IMG/VR virus record: IMGVR_UViG_3300029945_000044
Coordinates: 1 to 28,740 of that record
DNA length: 28,740 nucleotides
From: a virus
Direction: 5' to 3' (one strand)
Shown piece after piece: positions 1-9,564 of the stretch (position 1 is its first letter; every line of letters begins with the position of its first letter). Below the pieces are notes generated by a model, which had not been told where the DNA came from, made no database searches, and saw only the letters and a program-made list of their open reading frames with translations. The position numbers and the translations under genes are program-made.

Positions 1-2
1 AT

Positions 3-995
3 GGCGGAACATTATATAGAGGCTTCCATTTTGACAATCAAAAACAACATGATCAATTACTCAAAGATATTGAAGATGGATCGGTAGATTTTAAAGGACC
101 GTCTTCATGGACTACGCATTTAAATACTGCTATAGGATTTGCAAAATCTAAAAAATCATATTTTCCAACTCTTGAATTGATGAAGGCTGAACGTGATATG
201 AATGACCGCGGTGATCATATGACTGGATATGGTGGCATCGTTATGGAAACTAAAGTCGGGAAAAATATCGGGTGTGATGTAAGGAAAAGTAGTTTTTCTA
301 AAGAAGACGAAGTAATTTTACCTGATGGGCATTACAAAATTAAATTGAAAGAATTAATTGAACCATTCCATCGCAAATACGATACCCCTGAAAAAGTTGT
401 AGATATTATATCGCAATTAAAAAAAGCAAAGGAAACTAATTCGAATTTAGATAAACTTGTTGATTTTGTTAGAAGATCATGGATTAATAAATTAACACCT
501 GAACAAGTCGATGTGGTGATTAATTATACAAACAAAAAAGCATTTTCTATTCCAGCCGCAACACTAGCTGAAAGAGCTATATCATGTGATTTTAGAAAAA
601 GAGTATTCGAGACCGATGGCTCTTTACGATTAGAAGTATATGCTAAAGTCCCATTTGACTTCATTCTTTATAAAAAATCAACAGAAGCAATGCAAAAGAA
701 AATAGACAAGTTGATCTTAGTAATGGTTAAGGCATTAGGCAAAGAACTTAAGAAAATAGAAGATGCTAAAAACTTTGATAAGATTGAAGAATTTGATATT
801 GGTGGCGTAGATGCTTTACGTCAATTTATGCCATCCGAAACAGATGAAATTATTCAACCACTTCGAAGAATGCTTGGTGACAAATATCACCAATTGAATT
901 CTAGAGAAACAAATAAAACGCTGAAAAACACTGATGATTTTTCAAAGCATGCTAAAAAAATAGGTGCAGTAATTACGGCTATGTCAAAACTATAA
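3..995 (+). CDS. Alt-like ADP-ribosyltransferase, 5' end cut by the window
   Basis: The frame is open from base 3, well upstream of the first in-frame ATG at 177, so the gene begins outside the window. The visible N-terminal part holds the arginine-specific (R-S-E) ADP-ribosyltransferase signature: YRG (Arg codon at 18), a Ser/Thr motif SSWTTHLNTAIGFA (from 102), and the Glu-x-Glu motif KEDEVILPDGHYKI (EDE at 303-311). The last motif closely resembles the one I recall in T4 Alt (EMEVILPRG). Such enzymes move ADP-ribose from NAD+ to arginines of host proteins; T4 Alt is packaged in the head and modifies RNA polymerase. About 220 residues of charged, mostly helical sequence follow the catalytic domain; I do not recognise them. 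Whether it has a capsid-targeting leader cannot be seen. The family call is firm; the target is unknown. Confidence 0.8.
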   Translation, partial: GGTLYRGFHFDNQKQHDQLLKDIEDGSVDFKGPSSWTTHLNTAIGFAKSKKSYFPTLELMKAERDMNDRGDHMTGYGGIVMETKVGKNIGCDVRKSSFSKEDEVILPDGHYKIKLKELIEPFHRKYDTPEKVVDIISQLKKAKETNSNLDKLVDFVRRSWINKLTPEQVDVVINYTNKKAFSIPAATLAERAISCDFRKRVFETDGSLRLEVYAKVPFDFILYKKSTEAMQKKIDKLILVMVKALGKELKKIEDAKNFDKIEEFDIGGVDALRQFMPSETDEIIQPLRRMLGDKYHQLNSRETNKTLKNTDDFSKHAKKIGAVITAMSKL

Positions 996-1000
996 AATAG

Positions 1001-1031
1001 GTCGGCTTCCGGTATAAATACTGAAGCCGAT
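1001..1031 (+). promoter_or_regulatory. T4-type late promoter inside a hairpin
   Basis: TATAAATA at 1013-1020 is an exact match to the T4 late promoter octamer. It lies in the loop of an inverted repeat, TCGGCTTC (1002-1009) with GAAGCCGA (1023-1030). Read-through RNA would form the hairpin, acting as a weak terminator or spacer, while RNA begun at the late promoter would start within or just after it. It serves the first fibre cassette at 1087. Confidence 0.7.
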
Positions 1032-1086
1032 TCCGATCTATTCACATAGGTGGGTTTTCGTCTCATTTACCCATTATAGGAAAATT

Positions 1087-1824
1087 ATGTTAGTAGATAC
1101 ACTATCATTTATGACTGGCTCAACACTCGGAAATGCCCCAGTCGAAAGCGGTTCCACACTTCCATCGACATCAACAGCAGACATAGGTGAATTATATTAT
1201 TTAACTGGATCTACTTCCAGTCTTTATATTTTTAATGGGGCTTCTTGGCAAACCAGTGCTTCTTCATTGATTACTTCCTTCATGGATAGAATTGGTGCTA
1301 TTACACTCCAAACTTCAGACATTGTTACAACACTTGGCTTCACCCCGGCAAACGCGGCTACATCAGCCCCACTGTTGTCTCCTGCATTCACGGGAACGCC
1401 GTCAGCGCCAACAGCAGCGTTTGGGACTAATACTTCTCAACTAGCCACAACAGGGTTCGTAGTCACACAACTAGACGGTGGTCCTCAATCTACCAATCTA
1501 ACTGAAACACTAACTATTGCAGCGACAGCCGGAATTACTGCAAGCGGAAACATTGCGACTGGATTAACTTCTAAATTCATGGTATTGATGGTTCAAGCAG
1601 TCAACTCACTAACTTCACAAAATTATTCACTTAGTATCTATGATGGTAGTACATCAGGAACTTTATTGTACCAAGCTTCAGGAATTACACAACGGACTTA
1701 CATAGATACTGGATCTTTCTTTGTGCCTGCACTTAGTACCGGAAATCTATTTGTACAAATAACAAACATTGATGCTGATGCTATGTCTTTAGCAGTATCG
1801 GTACTAATAATCAAAATACAATAA
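1087..1824 (+). CDS. Tail fibre protein, shared anchor module, short form
   Basis: A 245-residue fibre protein. Residues 1-55 (MLVDTLSFMTGSTLGNAPVE onward, then GELYYLT and LYIFNGASW) form a module also found at the start of the fibres at 5059 and 9565, probably the part that binds the tail or baseplate. Next come tail-fibre repeats: IGAITLQTSDIVTTLGFTPA, then a SPAFTGTPSAPTA...TTGFV unit. The last 110 residues are a beta-rich head domain, perhaps a jelly roll, that I cannot name. The start follows TATAGGAAAATT, a ribosome-binding region nearly identical in all three anchor-bearing genes. Its stop overlaps the start of the next gene (TAATG), so the two are probably co-translated. Receptor specificity cannot be read from the sequence. 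Confidence 0.82.
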   Translation: MLVDTLSFMTGSTLGNAPVESGSTLPSTSTADIGELYYLTGSTSSLYIFNGASWQTSASSLITSFMDRIGAITLQTSDIVTTLGFTPANAATSAPLLSPAFTGTPSAPTAAFGTNTSQLATTGFVVTQLDGGPQSTNLTETLTIAATAGITASGNIATGLTSKFMVLMVQAVNSLTSQNYSLSIYDGSTSGTLLYQASGITQRTYIDTGSFFVPALSTGNLFVQITNIDADAMSLAVSVLIIKIQ

Positions 1825-4775
1825 TGACAGCATTAGTAAATTACACAGATGTTTTATATGTTCAAAGTAACCAAACTTGGGATGGAGTCGGCGCAAATTA
1901 TATTGATAACAGAACCAAATGGTTCAATTTAAATAATTCCAATCTATCATTGATCAGCCCAACATTCACCTTACCAGGTGGAACAATAGTAAATGGCGCC
2001 GCTTGGACATCAGATAGTGGGCCAAATACTATGGCCATTTCAGAACAAGAACCTAGAGCATTTTGTTTAGTTGGTAAAGTCAATTTTACTTTTACAGGAA
2101 CAACATTATTAATCCGGTTAAATACCGATTATGGTTGGGGTAATGATCATGTTGTATACATCGATGGAGTCCAACCTACAAGTATATCAGGTATTTTAAC
2201 AGCTGTCAATTCCGTAAGTTGTGATAGCGAAACATATGGGTTTCCTGGTCCGGCTTATGTAGATGTGTTGATCGCAGATGGTTTAACAAATACATCACAC
2301 ACTGTTGATATCTATGTTAATGAAACTGGCTCTAGTTTCTTTTCTTTAGCCGGTTTTAAAACTGCTGGATTTGTTAGTCAAAATATTAATCAAACGGGCA
2401 TGTATATCATGCCACCAAGTTATGAACTAACTCAAAATGAAACTACTCTAACTGTTTTAATGAAGGGCCCAAACACTATCCAAAATGTGACATTAGCATT
2501 CCCATCTGGATTAGTCAGTGGAACAAATACAGCATTATCAACATTAAGTAATACTGCATTGACAACTTCATTACCATCAAGTCAAGAACTATTACCAAAT
2601 TTTACTGGGAGTGAAGTCAGTGGTGCATTCACTTATGCATTAACTTTGTCTGGGCAATATCCGGATCCAACTGGGGTCATAGTAGAAAATTCAACTGCGA
2701 CATTATTAGCCAATAGTTCATTATTGACTCTTGGTGGAACATCTTGGGCTATTGATAATTCTGCACCTGGTGGAGTTCCAAGAATTTATTCTGATGCAAA
2801 GGGGTCCACTACTAATGAATTAACATTCTCATTTCCTGGTTCATCCTTGACTATTACAGTAGAACAAAATTATGGATATGGTACATTAGGAATTTATAAC
2901 ACTTCTAATACTTTATTGTATTCTATTTCATGTAGTGCTGATGCCGATCAATTATATTCAGAGACTTTTACAGGTTTTAGTACCGGTACAAATACTGTCC
3001 ATCTTAGAAAAACCACAACCGATACGACTGAATATGTAGTCTTCGTATCCGCATCATGGCCTATTTCTGAAACATTTACCGAAATCACAGAAACAGTTAA
3101 TTTGGTAATCAATGCATCACAACCAGTCGCAACTCCAGTTTTAGGTGTAGCCGTTGGCGAATTCAATATGACATTCAATCAGCCAATTGAATCATCATCA
3201 AATTTAACAGCAACACCAGTTCAATTGAATACTGATATAGCATACACTGAAGTCCTAAGTAGATTTCCAACATTTGCAGTATGCTATCAACCAGGTTTTG
3301 CAGATATTTTATCTCAATATGATATTTTGATTGTTGATCCATTTGCTGCTCATGCTGCTGATGTTTTAGCTTGGCAAGCACTTGGTATTAAAGTATTCGG
3401 GTATATTTCCCTTGGTGAAGAAGATGGGTTCTATTCTAATCGATATGATTTTACTTCGGCTGCAGGGCCATATGTAGGAAATGGCGAAGGACCTGGAGGA
3501 ACAGCTGGATATTATTTGAAAGGTGGATTCCAATCTAGAGAATGTAATGAGTGTGCTAATGATAATCAAGCTATCCTAGGAACAAAAACTTGTGCCTTAT
3601 CTCAGCCAATGTATTATCAACCATTAGGAAGATGTTCATCTTCTTGTAAGTTTGATAGCTTAGATGGATATACAGCATTTTCTACTGGTGGTGCATGTGG
3701 TGCGGGATTCACTAGTGCTAATAATTGGAAACGAGCATCGGCTAATTCAGCATGTGTTAATACATCATGTCCTTCATATTATCCAATTCACCAAATTCAA
3801 ACAGGAACTAAATGCCCTACATACTCGGCAGCTGCTAATTTATCAAATGGCGCATATCTTCAGGATTTTAGCATATCATCTCCGGATACTCCAGATCAAA
3901 ATGGGGTCTTTGCTTCTTATTATACAAATCAATCTAGCTCAAGTGGTTGGTTAAGCAGAATCCAATCTTATTATGCACCAACAGTATTGGGTGGCCCTAT
4001 TATAGTCACAGGAGAATCTATCACTGTTTCTGAAGCTACAATTTCATCTGGTTCGGTGTTTGTATTTAATACTGCGCAATATCCAATTGATCCGGACGCA
4101 ACTATTTCTGTTATGACTGCGGGTGATGCTGTGACTTATACAGCAAATGTTGATTTTACTTTTGATATGAAAACTGGTGCATTTGTATTTAACACCGGGA
4201 TTACTCCAGCTGTTATATCTGGACAAGTATTGACTATTAACTATACTAAGAAGGGTCACACAATGGATGGTATTTTCATGGATACTATTGATGATGCTGA
4301 TGTATATCCAGCAATAGGAAGTGAAATGTCTTCAATGATTAATAGTTTAAAATCATACGTTGGTGAAGATGTTATGCTATTATCGAATCGCGGATTTACT
4401 AATTTAAATGATTATATCCAATCATGCCATGGTGTTATGTTTGAATCTTGGTTAGTAGATTGGGATGAAAATACCGGCGTTTATTCGATAGTGACTGATG
4501 AACCATCATTGTCATTTAATGATTCCATTAATGCACAATTACAAGAACTCAGATTGACTAATGTGTTTGACGTATACAGTTTAAATTATTGTGATGCTGG
4601 TTCTGCAGGTGAAACAATACAAGCATATTGTAGATCAGAAGATGCTAAAAAAGGATATCTATCTTGGCAATCCACTATAGATTTGAATAATCCGGCAGCA
4701 AATAGTGTAGTGACTACTCCAGGATTACCTATCACAACAAACAATTTTACTCGTATTCAATTGGAGACTTATTAA
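1824..4775 (+). CDS. GH114-like TIM-barrel fibre protein with Cys-rich insert
   Basis: A 983-residue protein, probably a tail-associated depolymerase. The N-terminal half has two similar beta-sandwich modules (about 60-190 and 295-410; shared F-x-G-x-x-L-x-I and YGWG/YGYG patterns) that look like glycan-binding domains. From about 490 it follows the GH114/TM1410 TIM-barrel pattern: ILIVDPF (D505), VFGYISLGEED (E532-E533), GIFMDTIDDAD (D820, D823), LLSNRGF and VMFESW (E874). GH114 includes endo-alpha-1,4-polygalactosaminidases. Two insertions interrupt the barrel: a cysteine-rich stretch (about 570-665, nine Cys, with CNEC and CSSSC) and an 85-residue beta module (about 720-810). It starts on the last base of the preceding fibre gene. 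The fold call is from motif order; activity, substrate and catalytic residues are not shown. Confidence 0.7.
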   Translation: MTALVNYTDVLYVQSNQTWDGVGANYIDNRTKWFNLNNSNLSLISPTFTLPGGTIVNGAAWTSDSGPNTMAISEQEPRAFCLVGKVNFTFTGTTLLIRLNTDYGWGNDHVVYIDGVQPTSISGILTAVNSVSCDSETYGFPGPAYVDVLIADGLTNTSHTVDIYVNETGSSFFSLAGFKTAGFVSQNINQTGMYIMPPSYELTQNETTLTVLMKGPNTIQNVTLAFPSGLVSGTNTALSTLSNTALTTSLPSSQELLPNFTGSEVSGAFTYALTLSGQYPDPTGVIVENSTATLLANSSLLTLGGTSWAIDNSAPGGVPRIYSDAKGSTTNELTFSFPGSSLTITVEQNYGYGTLGIYNTSNTLLYSISCSADADQLYSETFTGFSTGTNTVHLRKTTTDTTEYVVFVSASWPISETFTEITETVNLVINASQPVATPVLGVAVGEFNMTFNQPIESSSNLTATPVQLNTDIAYTEVLSRFPTFAVCYQPGFADILSQYDILIVDPFAAHAADVLAWQALGIKVFGYISLGEEDGFYSNRYDFTSAAGPYVGNGEGPGGTAGYYLKGGFQSRECNECANDNQAILGTKTCALSQPMYYQPLGRCSSSCKFDSLDGYTAFSTGGACGAGFTSANNWKRASANSACVNTSCPSYYPIHQIQTGTKCPTYSAAANLSNGAYLQDFSISSPDTPDQNGVFASYYTNQSSSSGWLSRIQSYYAPTVLGGPIIVTGESITVSEATISSGSVFVFNTAQYPIDPDATISVMTAGDAVTYTANVDFTFDMKTGAFVFNTGITPAVISGQVLTINYTKKGHTMDGIFMDTIDDADVYPAIGSEMSSMINSLKSYVGEDVMLLSNRGFTNLNDYIQSCHGVMFESWLVDWDENTGVYSIVTDEPSLSFNDSINAQLQELRLTNVFDVYSLNYCDAGSAGETIQAYCRSEDAKKGYLSWQSTIDLNNPAANSVVTTPGLPITTNNFTRIQLETY

Positions 4776-4776
4776 T

Positions 4777-5013
4777 ATGGCTGTGTCAAATACCCCAGCG
4801 GGTCCTAATCCATTTTTTACAAATCCGCCTATCGTTTTAGTAGTTCGACACGTTAGAGTTACCGGATCTGGAGAAGTTGTAGCTGAAGATGCTAATGACT
4901 TACATCGATATACATATAGATCATTTAATACTAGAGTATTTCCGCAACGTCTTGCTACACAAGCGGCACAAAGAGATATTCCTAATGTAGGCCAACAAAA
5001 AATTTCTTTCTAA
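4777..5013 (+). CDS. Small hypothetical protein of the fibre region
   Basis: A 78-residue protein, rich in Pro at the start (PAGPNPFFTNPP) and in Arg and Gln later, with no signal peptide or membrane segment. It begins one base after the stop of the TIM-barrel gene, so it is probably translated by coupling. I recognise no family. Its position at the end of the first cassette suggests a small virion component or fibre-associated factor, but that is position only. Confidence 0.6.
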   Translation: MAVSNTPAGPNPFFTNPPIVLVVRHVRVTGSGEVVAEDANDLHRYTYRSFNTRVFPQRLATQAAQRDIPNVGQQKISF

Positions 5014-5025
5014 TATCATCCATTT

Positions 5026-5033
5026 AATAAATA
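5026..5033 (+). promoter_or_regulatory. Possible variant late promoter
   Basis: AATAAATA, one mismatch from TATAAATA, lies 25 bases before the second fibre gene. It is followed by two copies of TATAGGA; the second is part of the ribosome-binding region shared by the three anchor-bearing fibres. In AT-rich DNA such a match is weak evidence. Confidence 0.35.
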
Positions 5034-5058
5034 TAGGAGAGACATTTATAGGAAAATT

Positions 5059-6696
5059 ATGTTAGTAGATACACTTTCATTTATGACTGGAGCAACCTTA
5101 GGGAATGCTCCAGTCGAAAGCGGACCGGCTTTTCCAACGGTTGATAGTGCAGACATTGGCGAACTATTTTATTTGACTTCTGGGCTTGCTGGTTTATATA
5201 TTTTCAACGGCGAATCTTGGATATCTAGTGGAGATAGTACACTAGCAACATTATCAGATACATCAATTACATCACTAACTACCGGTGAAACATTAATCTA
5301 TAATGGTACTAAATGGGTTAATACGCCATCTATTAACATTTCTCTATATGCCACTTTAGCATCACCGGTATTATCTGGAACACCATCAGCGCCAACTCCA
5401 ATATCAAGCTCCAACAATACACAGATCTCAACAACCGCTTTCGTTGTTGAGTCTATTTCTTCAACACCAATAACTGGATTAAGCGATGTATTGATTACTG
5501 ATGTTGTAACAGGCCAAGCATTGATGTATAGTGGGACCGAATGGACAAATCAAGATATTCCAAATTATGAAGCACAAGCAGAATATTGGGCGAATATTGC
5601 TCAAGAGGTCAATGCAAACCCAGTCACATTCAGCACAGTGACTATTAATTCTTCTATTGTTCTTTCTAATAATAATTTAACTGCGACTTTTATAGCAACC
5701 CAATCCGGAGTATTAAGTACTATCGGGTATAATAGTGGTAAATATTATGCCGAAGTAAAATTTGTTAGTGGTTCAGCTAGTGGTGATTGTTCGATAGGTC
5801 TTGCTCCTTCTACAGAGCCATTATCTAGCCAAATAGGATATAACGATTCTTCTGGTGCTATTGCGATATTCCAAAATAGCGGAAATATTTATCGCAATGG
5901 AACATCGGTTGGATCCGGTTCTCCATTTTCAACAGTTGGAAACACTGTTGGCGTTGCTGTCGATTTCACGAATAAATTGATTTGGTTTTGCACAAGTGGT
6001 GGTGAATGGAATGGAAGTGGTACAGCAAATCCAAGTACAGGCACTGGCGGCCTAGCATATACTAATACAGGCTTGATGTATTTAGCTGTTGCTACAGATG
6101 AAGCTTGTGTAATGACTGCAAATTTTGATGGAAGTTTCGTGACTACATGCCCATCAGGATTTAATGCTTGGGGTGCTAATCCATATACCTATATTATGCC
6201 AATTGGTACTACTGCTACTGCTGGTGGTGTCATTACTGGTTCATTGATGAATGTGACTCCGCTTGGTGTATTAAATCCTAATATTGCTACTTCGAATTCT
6301 TTAGGTGTTGCATCATTTGGTTCAGGATTATCTATTACATCAGGCCAAGTCACAACAAGCAAATTTACCGGTGTAACAACATTAAGTCCAGCTGGATCTA
6401 CCCCAACAATAGATTTATCATTGAATACTCCAATCTATCATTTGATATTGAATGAATCTTCTGCAGTATTAGCATTTGCTAATTGTTCTGTTCCTTCTGG
6501 GTTTACACAAAGATTCACCACATATATCGAACAAGGCGTTGGCTCAAGTTTATTGACTTATCCAACATCAGTATTATGGGTTGGTGGTCCACCAATATTA
6601 GGTTTTACTGTTGGTTCAAAAACCATAATTGAATGGGAGACATTTGATGGCATTACATATTATGGTTTTCCAGTCGGTCAAATAAACCCAGCATAA
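5059..6696 (+). CDS. Tail fibre protein with SPRY-like domain
   Basis: A 545-residue fibre protein. It opens with the anchor module shared with the genes at 1087 and 9565 (MLVDTLSFMTGATLGNAPVE, GELFYLT, GLYIFNGESW). Then come L-x-D-x...GE-x-LIYNGTKW repeats and a SPVLSGTPSAPTP...STTAFV unit, both common in tail fibres. Residues about 195-374 match the SPRY/B30.2 pattern: LSNNNLTATF, GKYYAEVKF, IGYNDSSGA, NTVGVAVDFTNKLIWF, GEWNGSGTANPSTGTGG and TTCPSGFNAWG. SPRY domains are beta-sandwich binding modules, here probably contacting a receptor or another fibre. The last 150 residues are beta-rich and unassigned. The third fibre at 9565 holds a paralogous SPRY domain. Confidence 0.82.
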   Translation: MLVDTLSFMTGATLGNAPVESGPAFPTVDSADIGELFYLTSGLAGLYIFNGESWISSGDSTLATLSDTSITSLTTGETLIYNGTKWVNTPSINISLYATLASPVLSGTPSAPTPISSSNNTQISTTAFVVESISSTPITGLSDVLITDVVTGQALMYSGTEWTNQDIPNYEAQAEYWANIAQEVNANPVTFSTVTINSSIVLSNNNLTATFIATQSGVLSTIGYNSGKYYAEVKFVSGSASGDCSIGLAPSTEPLSSQIGYNDSSGAIAIFQNSGNIYRNGTSVGSGSPFSTVGNTVGVAVDFTNKLIWFCTSGGEWNGSGTANPSTGTGGLAYTNTGLMYLAVATDEACVMTANFDGSFVTTCPSGFNAWGANPYTYIMPIGTTATAGGVITGSLMNVTPLGVLNPNIATSNSLGVASFGSGLSITSGQVTTSKFTGVTTLSPAGSTPTIDLSLNTPIYHLILNESSAVLAFANCSVPSGFTQRFTTYIEQGVGSSLLTYPTSVLWVGGPPILGFTVGSKTIIEWETFDGITYYGFPVGQINPA

Positions 6697-6706
6697 GGAT
6701 ATTCTA

Positions 6707-9472
6707 ATGTTACAAAGTTTGCGTGCTTCTGCACTAGATGTAAATCAACAGAATGTATTGAGTATTATAAATGGTTTAGATACCTTTTTAGCTAATGCAA
6801 CAGGGGATGTCGATGATGATGGTGATAATGTAGCCAATGCTTATATTATCAATAACCAAGGGATTATTGCAAACAATCTCCACTTTGAGGGTGGGCCACA
6901 AGGATATTCACCAACTCAATGTGGAACAACTGAAGGTCAAGCATTATTAATCCAGGGATATTATTATATTTGGAAGGCCACTGGGAATCCAGCATATTTA
7001 GCTAAAGCAGAACTATATCTTAATGCATATATTACATATTTTTATGGCGGTATAGCTCCACCAAATCCGCCAGATGTTTATGCATCTAATTGGATGATCA
7101 ATGCGAAAAATCCATTTACTGCATATGGACCAACCAGTATCCAAAACCCAGATAGTCCTGGATATCTAGGCATCCCTGTTACATTCACTAATGGAGTAGG
7201 AAATATACCAGCAGGTGGAACAACGTTTGGCGATCAATTAGTTAGACTTTACCAAGTCTATACGGGCCAATTAGGGTATGTTTCTGTTCAAGCTAATCCA
7301 ACGGATGGCGGAGTTGATTTGCCTTTTACGTCATATACAGCGACCAACGGAAGCTGGGATTCGAATGGTGATTCTGTCTCTACACCAGAAGGTGCTATAG
7401 TCGGTAATATTGTTCTATCTGATTTGACCTATAATGGGACTGCAAATGTCGCATATGTTATTGCAGATGGTGGTGTAATAGAAAGAAATGCATTATTTGA
7501 TGTATGGCCAACATGGCGCGCATTAACACCAGATCAATGGGGCAATTCAATAGACTCGGAACAATGGTTCTGCGAAATTTGTTTATTGATGTATCAAGCA
7601 ACCGGAAATGAACTATACAATAATGTTTATTTAAGTTCATTTGAAACATGTGTTCAGGCTTCAATAGTTGATGATGTAACTACATATTTTAATCAGGAAG
7701 TTGGCGGACAATTATTCGATTATGGAATTTCATATTGGTGGGATTATAGTCCATCAACTAGTGTTACTACAATGGTGCGTGATATTTATGGGAACACAGT
7801 CGCTACAAAAACAGCCGAAACTGGAACTAGTGCTGGAACGGTTGCTATGGAACAGATTGCTATTTTTAATAGAATTGTCGCTGAAACATCAATGCAGGTT
7901 AATATGTCATTATCAAGTCCCACAGCTAGAATTCAATTTTTTACATTAATCCAACCTACGTTAAATGATGCAGGAGTTGAATATAGATATGCGTATCATC
8001 CAGGAATAATTTCTACTATTACTCCTCTCAATATTCCTTTCAATCAAATGATTTCTGTTACTGCAACTAGTGGTAACGATAATGTCATGTTAGATGGTGG
8101 GAGCTTTGTTCCATTTGGTAGTGCATACGGATCCAGTGAATATCAAACATTCACTGTTAATGGAACAACTTATACCGATTGGGTTGGTGTTCTAACTGTC
8201 CCTGATGTTGATTCTGGTATGGTGATTGGATTTTGGGATAATTCAATAACATTATTACCACTTGAATCATTGACATATAAAAGTCTAAATACTTATACTA
8301 TGTATTTAACTTTGACTGATACTGCAGGGGTTAAATGGTGGTATCCACTTCCATATAGTGCAGAATGGACCACTATTACATTATCATCAGATTGGTCTGA
8401 ATTTACTTTGGTTCCATATCAAACTCCGACTCCTACTGAAATTGTTCCATCGGTTAATACATTAATGGAGCAGATAATATTCGAAACAGATTCTGCTGAT
8501 GCCGCATCAATTGCAGTATATTGTTGGGGCGAATTACCACGATATTATGTCCCATCAACCGATTGGTCGACCACATATTATCTCCATGTCTCGGATGTTA
8601 ATGCATTTACATGGACTGTTGGTAATGTAGTAATTCAAAATGAATATCCGGCAGGATTAAATTATACTCCTGGTGTTGTTCCATTTTCAAACCAATATTC
8701 GCCATCAGTTAGAAGAAATGAATTTTGGCGCGGAACACCCTATGCAGGTTATCAATATCCGGTTAATTGGGCTAATCAAAATTTAACGACATATGTTGAT
8801 AATTGTGTAGATTTTTATTATGATGCTCAACAATCATACCATTCTACTATTGGGGTGCTTGGTCCATTCAGCCCAGTTTATGTTTGGCCACGATACGATG
8901 ATTTAGGTGCAGGCCCGGTTGATACATTTTCATGGGGTACAGATAGTCCTTATCCATGGGGTGGGTATGAAGCGCGAGCATTTTGGTCGGCTTGTCATCT
9001 TTGGGCTACTCAAGTTAGATTGGGGCAGCCAGTTAATGAAAAATTAATTACGGTTTGTCAGAATTATGCAGCTTACTTATTAAATTTTCAGCAGAATAAT
9101 GGAGGATTAACTCCTTCAGATTTTCCATCTAATGCACCAGCATTTAATGATGGATATACTTCAGATCCAGAAACTAGTGATCCATCTAATGTTGGACATA
9201 TGACTGCATTGTTTATGGCTGGGTGTATAGAAATGTTAAATGCTGGAGATAATACTGGAATTCCTATCCAAGTTATTAATGGATGCTGGTATCAATTACA
9301 AGATACTTATGTTATTGAACAAGGCACATATCAACATATGAGTGGTTCATATTCTAGTTATGTCGGCGGGTTTTATTTTTATGGCTTCTGGGGTGGTGAA
9401 ATTTTAAGAGCTTTAGGCCTTCTATTGATATGGCTTAAGGAAGGAAATAAGTTAAGTTACCAATCAACATAA
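6707..9472 (+). CDS. Putative tail-associated hydrolase, helical toroid-like
   Basis: A 921-residue protein without the fibre anchor. Paired amphipathic helices occur near the N-terminus (TEGQALLIQGYYYIWKATG, then NPAYLAKAELYLNAYI), at about 280-320 (EQWFCEICLLMYQATGNELY) and again from about 750 to the end (EARAFWSACHLWATQVRLGQ, VGHMTALFMAGCIEMLNAG). This spacing is typical of (alpha/alpha) toroid glycosidases and lyases. A beta-rich middle (about 430-650) interrupts it. It has many Trp and Tyr, as is common in sugar-binding proteins. The start has a clear AAGGA 10 bases after the preceding fibre gene. I infer a capsule or O-antigen depolymerase paired with that fibre. No family is assigned and catalytic residues are not identified. 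Confidence 0.6.
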   Translation: MLQSLRASALDVNQQNVLSIINGLDTFLANATGDVDDDGDNVANAYIINNQGIIANNLHFEGGPQGYSPTQCGTTEGQALLIQGYYYIWKATGNPAYLAKAELYLNAYITYFYGGIAPPNPPDVYASNWMINAKNPFTAYGPTSIQNPDSPGYLGIPVTFTNGVGNIPAGGTTFGDQLVRLYQVYTGQLGYVSVQANPTDGGVDLPFTSYTATNGSWDSNGDSVSTPEGAIVGNIVLSDLTYNGTANVAYVIADGGVIERNALFDVWPTWRALTPDQWGNSIDSEQWFCEICLLMYQATGNELYNNVYLSSFETCVQASIVDDVTTYFNQEVGGQLFDYGISYWWDYSPSTSVTTMVRDIYGNTVATKTAETGTSAGTVAMEQIAIFNRIVAETSMQVNMSLSSPTARIQFFTLIQPTLNDAGVEYRYAYHPGIISTITPLNIPFNQMISVTATSGNDNVMLDGGSFVPFGSAYGSSEYQTFTVNGTTYTDWVGVLTVPDVDSGMVIGFWDNSITLLPLESLTYKSLNTYTMYLTLTDTAGVKWWYPLPYSAEWTTITLSSDWSEFTLVPYQTPTPTEIVPSVNTLMEQIIFETDSADAASIAVYCWGELPRYYVPSTDWSTTYYLHVSDVNAFTWTVGNVVIQNEYPAGLNYTPGVVPFSNQYSPSVRRNEFWRGTPYAGYQYPVNWANQNLTTYVDNCVDFYYDAQQSYHSTIGVLGPFSPVYVWPRYDDLGAGPVDTFSWGTDSPYPWGGYEARAFWSACHLWATQVRLGQPVNEKLITVCQNYAAYLLNFQQNNGGLTPSDFPSNAPAFNDGYTSDPETSDPSNVGHMTALFMAGCIEMLNAGDNTGIPIQVINGCWYQLQDTYVIEQGTYQHMSGSYSSYVGGFYFYGFWGGEILRALGLLLIWLKEGNKLSYQST

Positions 9473-9485
9473 TATTGATTTAAAG

Positions 9486-9515
9486 ATCGACTCCTATATA
9501 AATATAGGAGTCGAT
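9486..9515 (+). promoter_or_regulatory. T4-type late promoter inside a perfect hairpin
   Basis: A perfect 13-bp inverted repeat, ATCGACTCCTATA (9486-9498) with TATAGGAGTCGAT (9503-9515), has a four-base loop. The exact late octamer TATAAATA occupies 9497-9504, spanning the loop. It sits between the second and third fibre cassettes, so it may limit read-through while letting late RNA start for the gene at 9565. Confidence 0.72.
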
Positions 9516-9564
9516 TCATGTTTTAGCTAACATAGTTCGATAAAATAATCTTTATAGGAAAACT

